Of a DNA stretch of 17,627 nt, positions 6,246 through 14,014 are shown piece by piece (within the stretch, counting starts at the first letter, position 1; the number at the start of each line of letters is the position of its first letter). The DNA comes from an uncultured Clostridia bacterium (GTDB lineage Bacteria > Bacillota_A > Clostridia > TANB77 > CAG-508): contig CALXSA010000029.1 of NCBI GenBank assembly GCA_944390995.1, positions 1 through 17,627 on the forward strand. Reading direction: 5' to 3'. The translations under genes and the position numbers were made by a program. Below the pieces are notes generated by a model, which ran no database searches, was not told the origin of the DNA, and saw nothing but the letters and a program-made list of their open reading frames with translations.

Positions 6246-8102
6246 CTATCCGATTGCGTGGAACGGACACGTACGTATACACGTCGTACACTTAATACAC
6301 TTATCCTGATTTATATGTCTTTTTTCGCGTCCTTCTCCCTCAATCGCATTTACAGGACAATTTTTCTGGCATAATCCACAAGCCTTGCACTTTTCTTCGT
6401 CTATCTCTATTCTTGATAACGCTTTACATTCCATTGCCTTACATTCTTTTTCTATGGCATGTTGTCTAAATTCTTCTCTAAAGTATTTCATTGTGCTTAT
6501 TACTGGGTTTGGAGCGCTTTGGCCTAGTCCACATATACTCGCTTTTTTTATGTTTGCTGCCAATTTCTCTAGTCTGTATATGTCGTATTCGTCTCCTTCT
6601 CCGCTACACAATCTTTCTAGTATTTCTAGCATTCTTTTTGTTCCAATTCTACATGGCGTACATTTTCCGCAGCTTTCACTTACTGTGAATTGTAGATAGA
6701 ATTTTGCTAGGCATACCATGCATTTTGTGTCATCCATAATTATTAAACCACCAGAGCCCATCATTGAGCCTATTTCTTTTAATGACTCATAGTCAATTGG
6801 TGTGTCCAAATGCTCTTTTGGTATGCATCCTCCTGAAGGTCCTCCGGTTTGAGCTGCTTTAAATTCTCTGCCGTTTGGTATTCCTCCGCCTATGTCAAAT
6901 ACTATTTCTCTTAGAGTTGTGCCCATTGGAACTTCAACTAGCCCAACATTGTTTACGTTTCCACCTAGTGCAAATACTTTTGTGCCTTTTGAAGTTTCGG
7001 TTCCTATGCTAGAATACCATTCTGGCCCTTTCAATATAATTTGGGCAATGTTTGCATATGTTTCAACATTGTTAATTAAGGTTGGGCATCCCCATAAACC
7101 AGATGTGGCTGGATATGGAGGTTTTACTCTTGGCTGTCCACGTCTTCCTTCTATTGATTCTAGGAGTGCAGTTTCCTCGCCACATACGAACGCTCCTGCA
7201 CCTAGTCTTATTTCAATATCAAAGCTAAAATTTGTTCCAAATATATTTTCTCCAAGTATGCCATATTCTCTTGCTTGGTCAATTGCAATTTGAAGCCTCT
7301 GCACTGCTATTGGATATTCTGCTCTAACGTATATGTATCCCTTTTGCGCCCCTATGGCATATCCTGCAATTTCCATTGCCTCTAGTACGGCATGTGGGTC
7401 TCCTTCCAAAATACTTCTATCCATGAATGCACCTGGGTCCCCCTCATCCGCATTACATACCACATACTTTTTCTCTCCTGTTGCATCTCTGGTTGTTCTC
7501 CATTTCTTTCCAGTAGGAAAACCTGCACCGCCTCTACCTCTTAGTCCAGATTTCTCTATTGTTTCAATTACTTCATCAGAGTTCATTTCAAAAAGCACTC
7601 TACCCAATGCTCTATATCCATCAAAAGCTATGTACTCGTCTATGTCTTCTGGGTTAATCACACCGCAATTCTTAAGAGCAATTCTCTTTTGCTTTTTATA
7701 AAAGTTTAGGTCATCAAGTTTTACAACCTTTTTTTCGTCTATATCTTTGCAAAGTAGCCTTTCTACTACCTTTCCACCCATTATATGTGACTCAATTATT
7801 TCTTTGCAATCATCAGGTGTAACCATTGCATAAAAAGTATCTTCTGGTCTTATTATTACAATTGGGCCTTTTGCACATAGTCCAAAGCAACCAGTTTTTA
7901 TAACCCTTACATTTGTCAAACCTTTTTCCTCAATCAGTTTCTTAAAATTCTCTAAAATTTGTGGTGATTTAGAAGATGTACAACCAGTTCCATGGCACAC
8001 TAAAATATGCTTTTCTCTAGTATCCGCTTCCGTATTTTTTCTTAAATCTAACTCTATTCTCTTTTCAGCTCTTATTTTATTAATCTCCTCTATTGTTTTC
8101 AT
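6246..8102 (-). CDS. hydB: NADH-binding hydrogenase subunit HydB (NuoF-like)
   Basis: Flavin subunit of the bifurcating hydrogenase, binding FMN and NAD(H). The 618 residues comprise: an N-terminal thioredoxin-like [2Fe-2S] domain (C36, C41, C72, C76), the NuoF core with FMN/NAD motif GLRGRGGAGFPTGKKW near 186 and CNADEGDPGAF near 216, the SESCGKCTPCRIG [4Fe-4S] site (C478, C481, C484, with C524), and a C-terminal 2x[4Fe-4S] ferredoxin domain (C572/575/578/582 and C602/605/608/612). This architecture distinguishes HydB/HndC-type subunits from complex I NuoF. A strong AAAAGGAGGG ribosome site precedes the ATG. The preceding hydC is separated by about 180 bases that hold a structured element. 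Confidence 0.97.
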   Translation of the reverse strand: MKTIEEINKIRAEKRIELDLRKNTEADTREKHILVCHGTGCTSSKSPQILENFKKLIEEKGLTNVRVIKTGCFGLCAKGPIVIIRPEDTFYAMVTPDDCKEIIESHIMGGKVVERLLCKDIDEKKVVKLDDLNFYKKQKRIALKNCGVINPEDIDEYIAFDGYRALGRVLFEMNSDEVIETIEKSGLRGRGGAGFPTGKKWRTTRDATGEKKYVVCNADEGDPGAFMDRSILEGDPHAVLEAMEIAGYAIGAQKGYIYVRAEYPIAVQRLQIAIDQAREYGILGENIFGTNFSFDIEIRLGAGAFVCGEETALLESIEGRRGQPRVKPPYPATSGLWGCPTLINNVETYANIAQIILKGPEWYSSIGTETSKGTKVFALGGNVNNVGLVEVPMGTTLREIVFDIGGGIPNGREFKAAQTGGPSGGCIPKEHLDTPIDYESLKEIGSMMGSGGLIIMDDTKCMVCLAKFYLQFTVSESCGKCTPCRIGTKRMLEILERLCSGEGDEYDIYRLEKLAANIKKASICGLGQSAPNPVISTMKYFREEFRQHAIEKECKAMECKALSRIEIDEEKCKACGLCQKNCPVNAIEGEGREKRHINQDKCIKCTTCIRTCPFHAIG

Positions 8103-8173
8103 CTAAGCCCTCCTTTTAACTTACAAATTACTGCTCGATGATTTGGCTAGTAATTAATAATCTTCTATGTTTT

Positions 8174-8298
8174 AACTTGAAAAATAATTAGTATATTGCT
8201 AGGCGAAATTTAGTAAAAAAGCGCAGGCGTGCTTTTTGCACGTTGAGCATTCTTTATCTAAATTTCAACAACGCAAGATGCTGATTATTTTTCAAGTT
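8174..8298 (+). repeat. CTAGGC structured element, copy 3 (hydC 3' end)
   Basis: About 125 bases between hydC and hydB. The outer stem AACTTGAAAAATAAT is formed on the right side by the last four codons and stop of hydC, with an inverted copy on the left. Then come TTGC-TAGGC opposite AACAAC-GCAA, stem GAAATTTAG / CTAAATTTC, and an apical hairpin GGCGTGCTTTTTGCACGTTGAGC. In the hydrogenase transcript it would form a hairpin at the hydC-hydB junction that could adjust the level of hydB-hydA or protect the hydC end. That role is inference. Confidence 0.9.
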
Positions 8299-8761
8299 CG
8301 TTTAAAACCTCATCCAACTTCTTCACCGTCGCATGCCCATAAACCTCTCCATTCACAGTAAACACTGGCGCTATTCCACAGGCCCCAACACATCTTGTTG
8401 TATCAATTGAAAACTTGCCATCGCTACTTGTTTGCCCATCTTCTAGCTTCAATCTTTCTTTTAATCTATCCAATATTGCTTGTGAGCCTTTAACAAAACA
8501 TGCTGTTCCTAAGCAAACTGAAATATTGTATTTTCCCTTTGGTTCTAGCGTAAATCTTGCATAAAATGTAATTACGCCATAAATCTCTGCCATCGGAATA
8601 TCTAAGTATTTTGATACTTCTTCTTGTGCCACTTTAGGTATGTAACCGTACTTTTCTTGAATTTCATTTAATATCTGTATTAAGTTGTCTCTCTCTTGCT
8701 TATATGGCTTCATTATCTCATTTACTTCTTGTCTTATTCTTTTATCTACACAATCACACAT
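8285..8761 (-). CDS. hydC: Hydrogenase [2Fe-2S] subunit HydC (NuoE-like)
   Basis: Small thioredoxin-fold electron-transfer subunit of the bifurcating hydrogenase. The 158-residue product has a helical N-terminus and the NuoE-type [2Fe-2S] ligands C83, C88 (SVCLGTACFVKG) and C124, C128 (CVGACGIAP). It starts MCDCVDK after AGGTAGG. It is the first gene of hydC-hydB-hydA, the usual order, downstream of a sigma-A-like promoter. Its last four codons and stop form one arm of the following palindromic element. Confidence 0.95.
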   Translation of the reverse strand: MCDCVDKRIRQEVNEIMKPYKQERDNLIQILNEIQEKYGYIPKVAQEEVSKYLDIPMAEIYGVITFYARFTLEPKGKYNISVCLGTACFVKGSQAILDRLKERLKLEDGQTSSDGKFSIDTTRCVGACGIAPVFTVNGEVYGHATVKKLDEVLNELEK

Positions 8762-8808
8762 TTTTATTCCTACCTTTCTTAATCTCGTCTTCTTAATTAT
8801 ATGCCTGT

Positions 8809-8837
8809 ATTATATCAAATAGATTGACTTTATACAA
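8809..8837 (-). promoter_or_regulatory. Promoter for hydC-hydB-hydA
   Basis: Minus strand TTGTAT (8837-8832), 17-base spacer, perfect TATAAT (8814-8809), about 48 bases before the hydC ATG. It lies in the divergent region shared with the LytTR gene. An imperfect ATTGA...TCAAT inverted repeat overlaps the -35 area. Confidence 0.6.
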
Positions 8838-8936
8838 TCAATTTTCGACATTTTGTGAGTTTTTGTCTGAAACTCTTTCATATTTCTCATTAAATTGGCC
8901 ACTTGTTCTTTTTTTCATACCGCTTATATAAATCCC

Positions 8937-8965
8937 ATGACTTTTTCCTTTTTTACTGGTATAAT
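8937..8965 (+). promoter_or_regulatory. Promoter for the LytTR-DUF3021 pair
   Basis: ATGACT (8937-8942), 17-base spacer, TATAAT (8960-8965) with an upstream TG one base away (extended -10). It lies about 33 bases before the ATG of the LytTR gene and diverges from the hydrogenase promoter. Confidence 0.6.
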
Positions 8966-8998
8966 ATATACAAACCTACGAAAGGAACGTGAAGTAAG

Positions 8999-9436
8999 AT
9001 GGAAGTTGAAGTAATTGTTGATGCAAAATATAACAAGCCCAAAGCAATAATATACACAAACGCTGTTTCTGATGAAGTTGCAAAAGTAGTAAACGAATTA
9101 CAAAATTCGGGCACGCAAACTTTGAATGGGTATTTAGACAATAAAGTTTGCATTCTAAACTTGGAAAATATTTTTGATATATATGCTGAAGGCGGAAAAG
9201 TTTATGCAAAAAGCTCTGACGAGACATATTCTTTAAAATATAGATTGTATGAATTGGAAAAGTTGCTCAGCAAAGATTTTATTCGAATTTCTAATTCTGA
9301 AATAATTAATTTGAAAAAAGTTAAAAATTTGGACTTTTCACTTTTAGGAACAATAAAAATAAATTTTATTAACGGAACTTTTACATATTGTTCAAGAAGA
9401 TTTATTAAAAAAATTAAAGAGCACTTGGGTTTATGA
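8999..9436 (+). CDS. Stand-alone LytTR DNA-binding regulator
   Basis: The 145-residue protein has no receiver domain. Its C-terminal ~100 residues match the LytTR DNA-binding fold: KVCILNLENIFDIYAEGGKVYAKSSDETY strands, the YRLYELEKLL helix, then FIRISNSEIINLKKVKNLD and the closing FTYCSRRFIKKIKEHLGL. LytTR proteins of this kind are usually paired with a membrane protein that restrains them (LytTR regulatory systems, such as HdrRM and BrsRM in streptococci). Here the partner follows on the same strand. It is transcribed away from the hydrogenase operon. Its targets cannot be told from the sequence; self-regulation is common in such pairs. Confidence 0.85.
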   Translation: MEVEVIVDAKYNKPKAIIYTNAVSDEVAKVVNELQNSGTQTLNGYLDNKVCILNLENIFDIYAEGGKVYAKSSDETYSLKYRLYELEKLLSKDFIRISNSEIINLKKVKNLDFSLLGTIKINFINGTFTYCSRRFIKKIKEHLGL

Positions 9437-9448
9437 GAATATCATTTC

Positions 9449-9478
9449 GTAGTACTAGGCTCTGAAGCGACAGCTACG
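9449..9478 (+). repeat. Possible CTAGGC element fragment
   Basis: CGTAG...CTACG inverted ends enclose TACTAGGC, which matches the GTACTAGGC left boundary of copy 1. The conserved right side and apical hairpin are absent, so this may be a decayed copy or a chance match in the gap between the LytTR gene and its partner. Confidence 0.3.
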
Positions 9479-9514
9479 CACATGCCCTCGCTTTGCTCAG
9501 AAGGAGGTAATCTT

Positions 9515-9973
9515 ATGAAAATTTTAAAAGAATTAGCCATCTCTTTAATAGGGATACCAATCGCAGGTTTTGTTTTTATTACAGTTTATGTTTTAACATA
9601 TTTACTTGCAGGAGAGGAGACTTACATTATATTAATTGAATCGCTAAAAGACTTTTCTGTCCTCGCAGAGGAACTTGTTGTTATCGCAATCTCAATGTAC
9701 ATATCAGTTCTAAGTTATAGATTGTGTTACAAGAAAATACTTGGCGAGACTAAAGTTTCTGGCAAAGTATTATATATGTGCCTATTTATAATTGGCTTTG
9801 CTTTAGTCCCACTACTTCTTGCATATTATTTAATAAACAGCTTCAGATTATTTGGGTTAGCTTATTTGATAGTTTGGGTTATGTTTGTTGCCATCATATC
9901 TCTAGGTTACATGATAAAGGACTTTGTAGATGTGTGGTTTATAAATCGCAGGTTACGTACAACGCAAAAATAA
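9515..9973 (+). CDS. Four-helix membrane protein, DUF3021-type LytTR partner
   Basis: A 152-residue integral membrane protein with four predicted hydrophobic helices (about residues 7-30, 45-66, 80-104, 112-133) and a basic cytoplasmic tail (NRRLRTTQK). Size, topology and the position right after a LytTR regulator fit the DUF3021 family, thought to hold the regulator in check at the membrane. The ATG at 9515 has an excellent AGAAGGAGG site; an ORF extension 33 bases upstream (MPSLCSEGG) overlaps that ribosome site and is not the start. A strong terminator follows. The family call rests on topology and context. Confidence 0.75.
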   Translation: MKILKELAISLIGIPIAGFVFITVYVLTYLLAGEETYIILIESLKDFSVLAEELVVIAISMYISVLSYRLCYKKILGETKVSGKVLYMCLFIIGFALVPLLLAYYLINSFRLFGLAYLIVWVMFVAIISLGYMIKDFVDVWFINRRLRTTQK

Positions 9974-9980
9974 GTTCAAA

Positions 9981-10023
9981 GAAAGCATGCAAAACTGTTT
10001 TATAGTTTTGTATGCTTTCCTTT
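9981..10023 (+). terminator. Intrinsic terminator after the LytTR pair
   Basis: A 16-bp stem GAAAGCATGCAAAACT / AGTTTTGTATGCTTTC with one G-U pair and a 7-base loop, followed by CTTTTAT. It starts eight bases after the stop. The stem is also intact on the minus strand, where it could help end the DUF3048 transcript, though the U-run there is weak. Confidence 0.85.
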
Positions 10024-10084
10024 TATCCTTCTGCACTATACACAAGTACTTCTTCCAAGTCTTCATTTTCTAACAAAGACCCTT

Positions 10085-11155
10085 TTATACTTCCTCTCCA
10101 AACTCCACATCTGCATCTATTGGGCAGATTTGAATAAATGTCTTTCCGTCATTCACATCAATTTCGTTTCCTTCAAGGTCTTTATACACAGTTTGCCCAC
10201 TTCTAGACTTCTTTTCGCATGTTATTTTAATTGCTTTTCCATTTGTAATGTAGTAGCCATCTAATGTATCTACATTGTCCAATGTTTGTCTACCTTTACC
10301 CGAACCATCGTTTAATGTAGAATTTCTCGCTTTTGTAATTATTATATTTTTAGTTGTTACAGTCTTTCCGCTGTCCCAATCTTTTTGCTTTTCTCCTCTC
10401 GAATAACGCACATATTCCTTTTTATCAGCATCATACTCATATTTTACTGTATTTGCATATGAATATGGAATAGTAACAGTATTTGCTACTTCGCCATTTT
10501 CAAGATTAACCTCATCTACAACATAGTTCAAAACATTTTCTTTTTCTCTCTTTACTCTGTATCCTTTTCTGTCTGCTATATCCATTATGTTTTCCATACT
10601 AGTTACTGCATTGTGTGGCGAATATTTATCTTGAACTCTCCAGAATGAGCTTGAGCTTTCATATATTCCGTTAATATTATCTACACCTAATGTAGATATG
10701 TCAGATTGAGCTTGTGGGCTCCAACCATAATGTACATATATTGCGTCATTTTCTAATGCATAGTCTAAGAAATAGTGCCTTGAGCTTCTAACTGGTCCTA
10801 TTTTTTCTAGGTCATCCTCGTCTTGGAGAATAAGCATTAACCTCGTTTCTCCACCCTCTACAATAATTTCATATACTATATCTGCTTCCAAAAGACCCGC
10901 TTGTGGCATTGCATCAATATGATTATCTATCATTACCGCAACTGGTCTTGAATCTCCTGCTAATGTTTTCGGAGTTGGAACCTCTGGCTCAGCCTCTTGT
11001 CCAACCACTTCCTCACCATTCGCCATTTGCGTATTATTTTCTCCAACTACCTTTAGCGCAAACAACGCAGCTGCTATAATTATCAATAATACTAGAACAA
11101 TCACAAACGCTTTTGTTCCTTTATTTCCAGCACTTTTCGCTCTCTTTCCTTTCAT
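10085..11155 (-). CDS. yerB: DUF3048 (YerB-like) membrane-anchored protein
   Basis: Extracytoplasmic protein of unknown function in the YerB/DUF3048 family. A short basic N-terminus is followed by one membrane segment (about residues 16-38, FVIVLVLLIIIAAALFAL), an acidic linker, the N-terminal domain (PVAVMIDNHIDAMPQAGL, IVYEIIVEGGETRLMLI, IGPVRSSRHYF, YVHYGWSPQA) and the C-terminal domain ending FIQICPIDADVEF. I use the ATG at 11155 because AAAAGGAGGG lies just upstream; the open frame runs further up to a TTG without such a site. No lipobox cysteine is seen. After the stop, about 20 codons stay open in another frame (GSLLENEDLEEVLVYSAEG), a possible lost C-terminal tail. Confidence 0.88.
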   Translation of the reverse strand: MKGKRAKSAGNKGTKAFVIVLVLLIIIAAALFALKVVGENNTQMANGEEVVGQEAEPEVPTPKTLAGDSRPVAVMIDNHIDAMPQAGLLEADIVYEIIVEGGETRLMLILQDEDDLEKIGPVRSSRHYFLDYALENDAIYVHYGWSPQAQSDISTLGVDNINGIYESSSSFWRVQDKYSPHNAVTSMENIMDIADRKGYRVKREKENVLNYVVDEVNLENGEVANTVTIPYSYANTVKYEYDADKKEYVRYSRGEKQKDWDSGKTVTTKNIIITKARNSTLNDGSGKGRQTLDNVDTLDGYYITNGKAIKITCEKKSRSGQTVYKDLEGNEIDVNDGKTFIQICPIDADVEFGEEV

Positions 11156-11228
11156 TTGTTCCCTCCTTTTATTTTTTTGCTCCCACTCGCTGTTGAAAAA
11201 CAATTATCTTTTAGCTACCTGCCTTCCT

Positions 11229-11349
11229 GTTGGCAAAGAATTAAATTTTGGCTAGGCAAACAAGCAAGAAAGCCGGAGGCGTGCTCTGTGCACGTCGAGG
11301 ACTTTCGCAGCGCAGTTTAACAACGCCAAAATTGTAATTATTTGCCAAC
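11229..11349 (+). repeat. CTAGGC structured element, copy 4 (ybeY-dgkA 3' end)
   Basis: About 121 bases. The outer stem GTTGGCAAA(G/T)AATTA / TTTGCCAAC begins directly after the stop codon of the fusion gene. Then come TTGGC-TAGGC opposite AACAAC-GCCAA, stem AAAC/GTTT, a GAAAG/CTTTC middle stem, and an apical hairpin GGCGTGCTCTGTGCACGTCGAGG. It separates the fusion gene from the DUF3048 gene. Confidence 0.88.
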
Positions 11350-12654
11350 TTATACAAAAGCTAGGGCAACCCCATAAACAAGTAGCACAATCGCAATTCC
11401 CACGCACGCACTAAACACAACCTCAGAAGTCTTATGCGCCTTCGCCTCAATTCTACTTGCTGATACTAATATTGCAAGAACAAGTGATAATGTAAGAATT
11501 ACCGCTCTTATTGCCTCATTATCTGTTACGCTATCAATCATCACCCAAATGATTGTGTTTATTGCAAACGCCAAAGCTGTGAAGCCGCTTGGCATAAATT
11601 TAGCATTAAGCATCTTGTGTTTATTGGTTCTCGCCATAGCAATAAGTGCTACAATTGCTATTACCACTATCACTATTGCCGTAAATGCCAAATGCACTGG
11701 CGAATTTACCACATTTCGTATAAAATTCAAACTTATGTCACTAATCTTGTCAAAGAACAAGAAGTACGCAACAATTATTGCATTTATTGCAGTTATAACC
11801 ACTCCACCAGCCGCAACATCTTTTGCAATTTTTGCTTTTGGATGGTATACATCTACATACAAGTCAACCACAGTTTCGATTGCTGTATTACACATTTCAG
11901 CAAATAAAATTAGTATTATTGTAAATAGAAAGCATAAGAATTCCGCTCTGCTTAAATCAAAAAACAAACTTATAATCACAACTGCAACTGCTATTACCAA
12001 TTGTATTTTTACATTTCTTTGAGTTGTAGTAGCATAAATAATTCCATTTATTGCATTTTTCCAAGCATCCAAAAAGTTGCTGTTTGATGTTTTATTTTTG
12101 TTATCTTTTTCGCTTTTTTCTATTTCTTCCAGGTCTTTTTCTCCTTCTTCAGGAGTTGTTTCCCTTTTTATGCCCAACTTCGAAAGTATGGCTTCCTCTT
12201 TTTCTCGCATTACTTTTTTGTCTGATTCCTCAATATGGTCATATCCCATTAAATGGTAGAAGCCATGCACTACCATATATGCCAATTCTCTCTCAAAACT
12301 ATGTCCATACTCCTCTGCTTGTTCATATACCCTTGGAATTGATATTACAATATCCCCTAATATATCTGCTTGTACGTTTTGATTGTCTGCTTGAGTACTT
12401 TTTTCAATAAATTCCTCCAAATCGCCTTTCTCAAACATAGGAAATGAAAGTACATCAGTCGGTCTGTCTATATTTCTATACTGTTTATTGAGCTTTTCAA
12501 TCTCCTCAGGGTTTGTTAGAGTTATACTAATGTATAAATTAGTTTCTTCTAATTTCTCCGTTCTAAAACATTCTTTTACTACGTCTCTGATGGTACTTTC
12601 ATATTTTTCTTTTTTATTTATGTTTTTATATATAATTTCGCAATAATCCTTCAT
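11350..12654 (-). CDS. ybeY: YbeY-DgkA-PAP2-like fusion protein
   Basis: Three modules in 434 residues. Residues 1-165 are YbeY, the zinc endoribonuclease of rRNA maturation, with the metal motif HGFYHLMGYDH (130-140). After a charged linker (165-195), residues ~195-305 are a DgkA-type diacylglycerol/undecaprenol kinase with AEMCNTAIE (252-260) and KDVAAGGV (278-285). Residues ~315-434 are four hydrophobic segments resembling a PAP2 phosphatase: PSGF (355-358) where active enzymes have PSGH, and SR-x5-H (400-407). The missing His suggests altered or lost phosphatase activity. The kinase and PAP2 parts would work on lipid carriers in the membrane. GGAGGG precedes the ATG. Adjacent ybeY and dgkA genes are the ancestral order. 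Confidence 0.92.
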   Translation of the reverse strand: MKDYCEIIYKNINKKEKYESTIRDVVKECFRTEKLEETNLYISITLTNPEEIEKLNKQYRNIDRPTDVLSFPMFEKGDLEEFIEKSTQADNQNVQADILGDIVISIPRVYEQAEEYGHSFERELAYMVVHGFYHLMGYDHIEESDKKVMREKEEAILSKLGIKRETTPEEGEKDLEEIEKSEKDNKNKTSNSNFLDAWKNAINGIIYATTTQRNVKIQLVIAVAVVIISLFFDLSRAEFLCFLFTIILILFAEMCNTAIETVVDLYVDVYHPKAKIAKDVAAGGVVITAINAIIVAYFLFFDKISDISLNFIRNVVNSPVHLAFTAIVIVVIAIVALIAMARTNKHKMLNAKFMPSGFTALAFAINTIIWVMIDSVTDNEAIRAVILTLSLVLAILVSASRIEAKAHKTSEVVFSACVGIAIVLLVYGVALAFV

Positions 12655-12731
12655 AAGCCCTCCAATTGAGCAATTTCCCTTTTTGCCTCAGCTTGCCCAA
12701 GAGTCAAACACTCAAGGGCAAACATACTCAT
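12651..12731 (-). CDS. Possible 26-residue ORF overlapping ybeY start
   Basis: MSMFALECLTLGQAEAKREI followed by six more residues; it starts two bases after the upstream gene's stop and ends with TGA overlapping the ybeY ATG (ATGA). It could couple translation of the fusion gene to the gene before it. The same bases hold a hairpin, TTGCCC...GAGT-GTTTG-ACTC...GGGCAA. The ribosome site is weak and no family is recognised. Confidence 0.3.
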   Translation of the reverse strand: MSMFALECLTLGQAEAKREIAQLEGL

Positions 12732-12732
12732 T

Positions 12733-13974
12733 TTAAACTGCTTCTTTATTTATAGCAAATTTCTTTTTCCTTTTCACGGTTTTTTTTTCTACTTTTGTAT
12801 AGCGTCCTCCTGAAGTACATGAATTATATAGATTTCTCATGACACCCAATTCCACTAACCTGTCTTTGTAGAATTTTATAATTTTGTAGTATTTATTTTC
12901 ATTTCCAGAAACTTTGCTTAAATCTGTTTTCACAAATAATATTTCTTTTTGTTTTACATATTCCTCATAATTTGTATCCTTTAGTTTTTCTACCTCCTGA
13001 TATTTACTCCAGAATTTTTTGTATTCTTCCCTTTGTGCTGGTTTTTCCCAGTAAATCTTTGTGCTTAATAATTTAGCATTGTACTCCTCCATTAAGTTAA
13101 TTAGTAGAGCATATGCTTTTTGTTGTTTTCTAATAACTTTTGTGTCTACAATTAAACTCCTTGCATCTCTCAATAATTTCACATAACACTGTTCTGCCAC
13201 AACTAATGGAAGACTGTGGGTAAATAGCTTCCTGCTTAGTCCTAGAAGAAGCATGTTTTTCTCTATGATGTCGTTTTGGTCTAACTTGCCAACACTAAAC
13301 CTATCAACCTTATCGAATTCTTCTAATATTTCCTTATATGTATCGTTTTGCTCAATTTCAAACTTAATTGGCAATATGTTTGAAATATATTCCTCTAGTG
13401 CTTTAAATATTTTGTTATATATTTCATCTTTCTCGCCGTCTGTAATATTATCCGCAAGCTTAATTGAGAAGTGTTTTAATAAACCTTTATACAAAGTCTC
13501 AGCTTCTGCTACATAAAATTTCTTGTATCTTTCAATTAGTTTCTCTTTTTCTTCCAATACATTCTGGTAATCTAAACCAATTAAATATATCTGCTTTTTA
13601 TATTTGTACTCGGTATACTCTGTTTCCTTTAAATGAGTAATCATATAATATTGCGATAAAGCCTCTTTTTCAAACTCAGCCGCAGTATCATTTCTCACTT
13701 TCTTATATATCGTGTCCATTATATATTTATCAATTGACTCTAAATACAAAGCATAGCAATCGTCTAGCTTTTTATTAAGTCCTTCTTTTTTTGCTTGGTC
13801 TTCTGTGGCATTTACATTTTCATAAGCCTTTAGCACATTGTTTCTTTTTAAAGAAATTATCATTCCATTAATTCCAATTTTAGTTGGTATAAGCAATTTG
13901 CTTATAGTATTCGTAATCTTTGAAAAAAATGTCTTCTCTGAATTATAAATTCTTAAACTTCTTTCTTCCATCAT
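12733..13974 (-). CDS. Unknown 413-residue helical protein
   Basis: I do not recognise this protein. It has no signal peptide or clear membrane segment, is rich in Lys, Glu and Tyr, and looks mostly helical with coiled-coil-like stretches (about 90-180 and 300-350). The C-terminal tail is very basic (KVEKKTVKRKKKF), which could favour nucleic-acid or membrane-surface binding. It starts with two ATGs after AGAAAGGA; the upstream one is used. It sits between yqfD and ybeY, where phoH (and often the pgpH-type gene yqfF) occurs in other Firmicutes, but it shows no P-loop and is not PhoH. The location hints at a link to sporulation or RNA maturation; this is only context. Confidence 0.8.
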   Translation of the reverse strand: MMEERSLRIYNSEKTFFSKITNTISKLLIPTKIGINGMIISLKRNNVLKAYENVNATEDQAKKEGLNKKLDDCYALYLESIDKYIMDTIYKKVRNDTAAEFEKEALSQYYMITHLKETEYTEYKYKKQIYLIGLDYQNVLEEKEKLIERYKKFYVAEAETLYKGLLKHFSIKLADNITDGEKDEIYNKIFKALEEYISNILPIKFEIEQNDTYKEILEEFDKVDRFSVGKLDQNDIIEKNMLLLGLSRKLFTHSLPLVVAEQCYVKLLRDARSLIVDTKVIRKQQKAYALLINLMEEYNAKLLSTKIYWEKPAQREEYKKFWSKYQEVEKLKDTNYEEYVKQKEILFVKTDLSKVSGNENKYYKIIKFYKDRLVELGVMRNLYNSCTSGGRYTKVEKKTVKRKKKFAINKEAV

Positions 13975-14014
13975 ATCATTCCTTTCTCGTCATTCGTGTA
14001 CTAATAAATCAGCC

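Noticed and set aside
8820..8845. Rex-type redox operator upstream of hydC
   Set aside because: The ATTGA...TCAAT repeat does not fit the TTGTTAA-type palindrome well enough to name a regulator.
11549..12022. 157-codon plus-strand ORF opposite the YbeY-DgkA fusion
   Set aside because: Low-complexity Ile/Ala/Thr shadow of membrane helices on the other strand.
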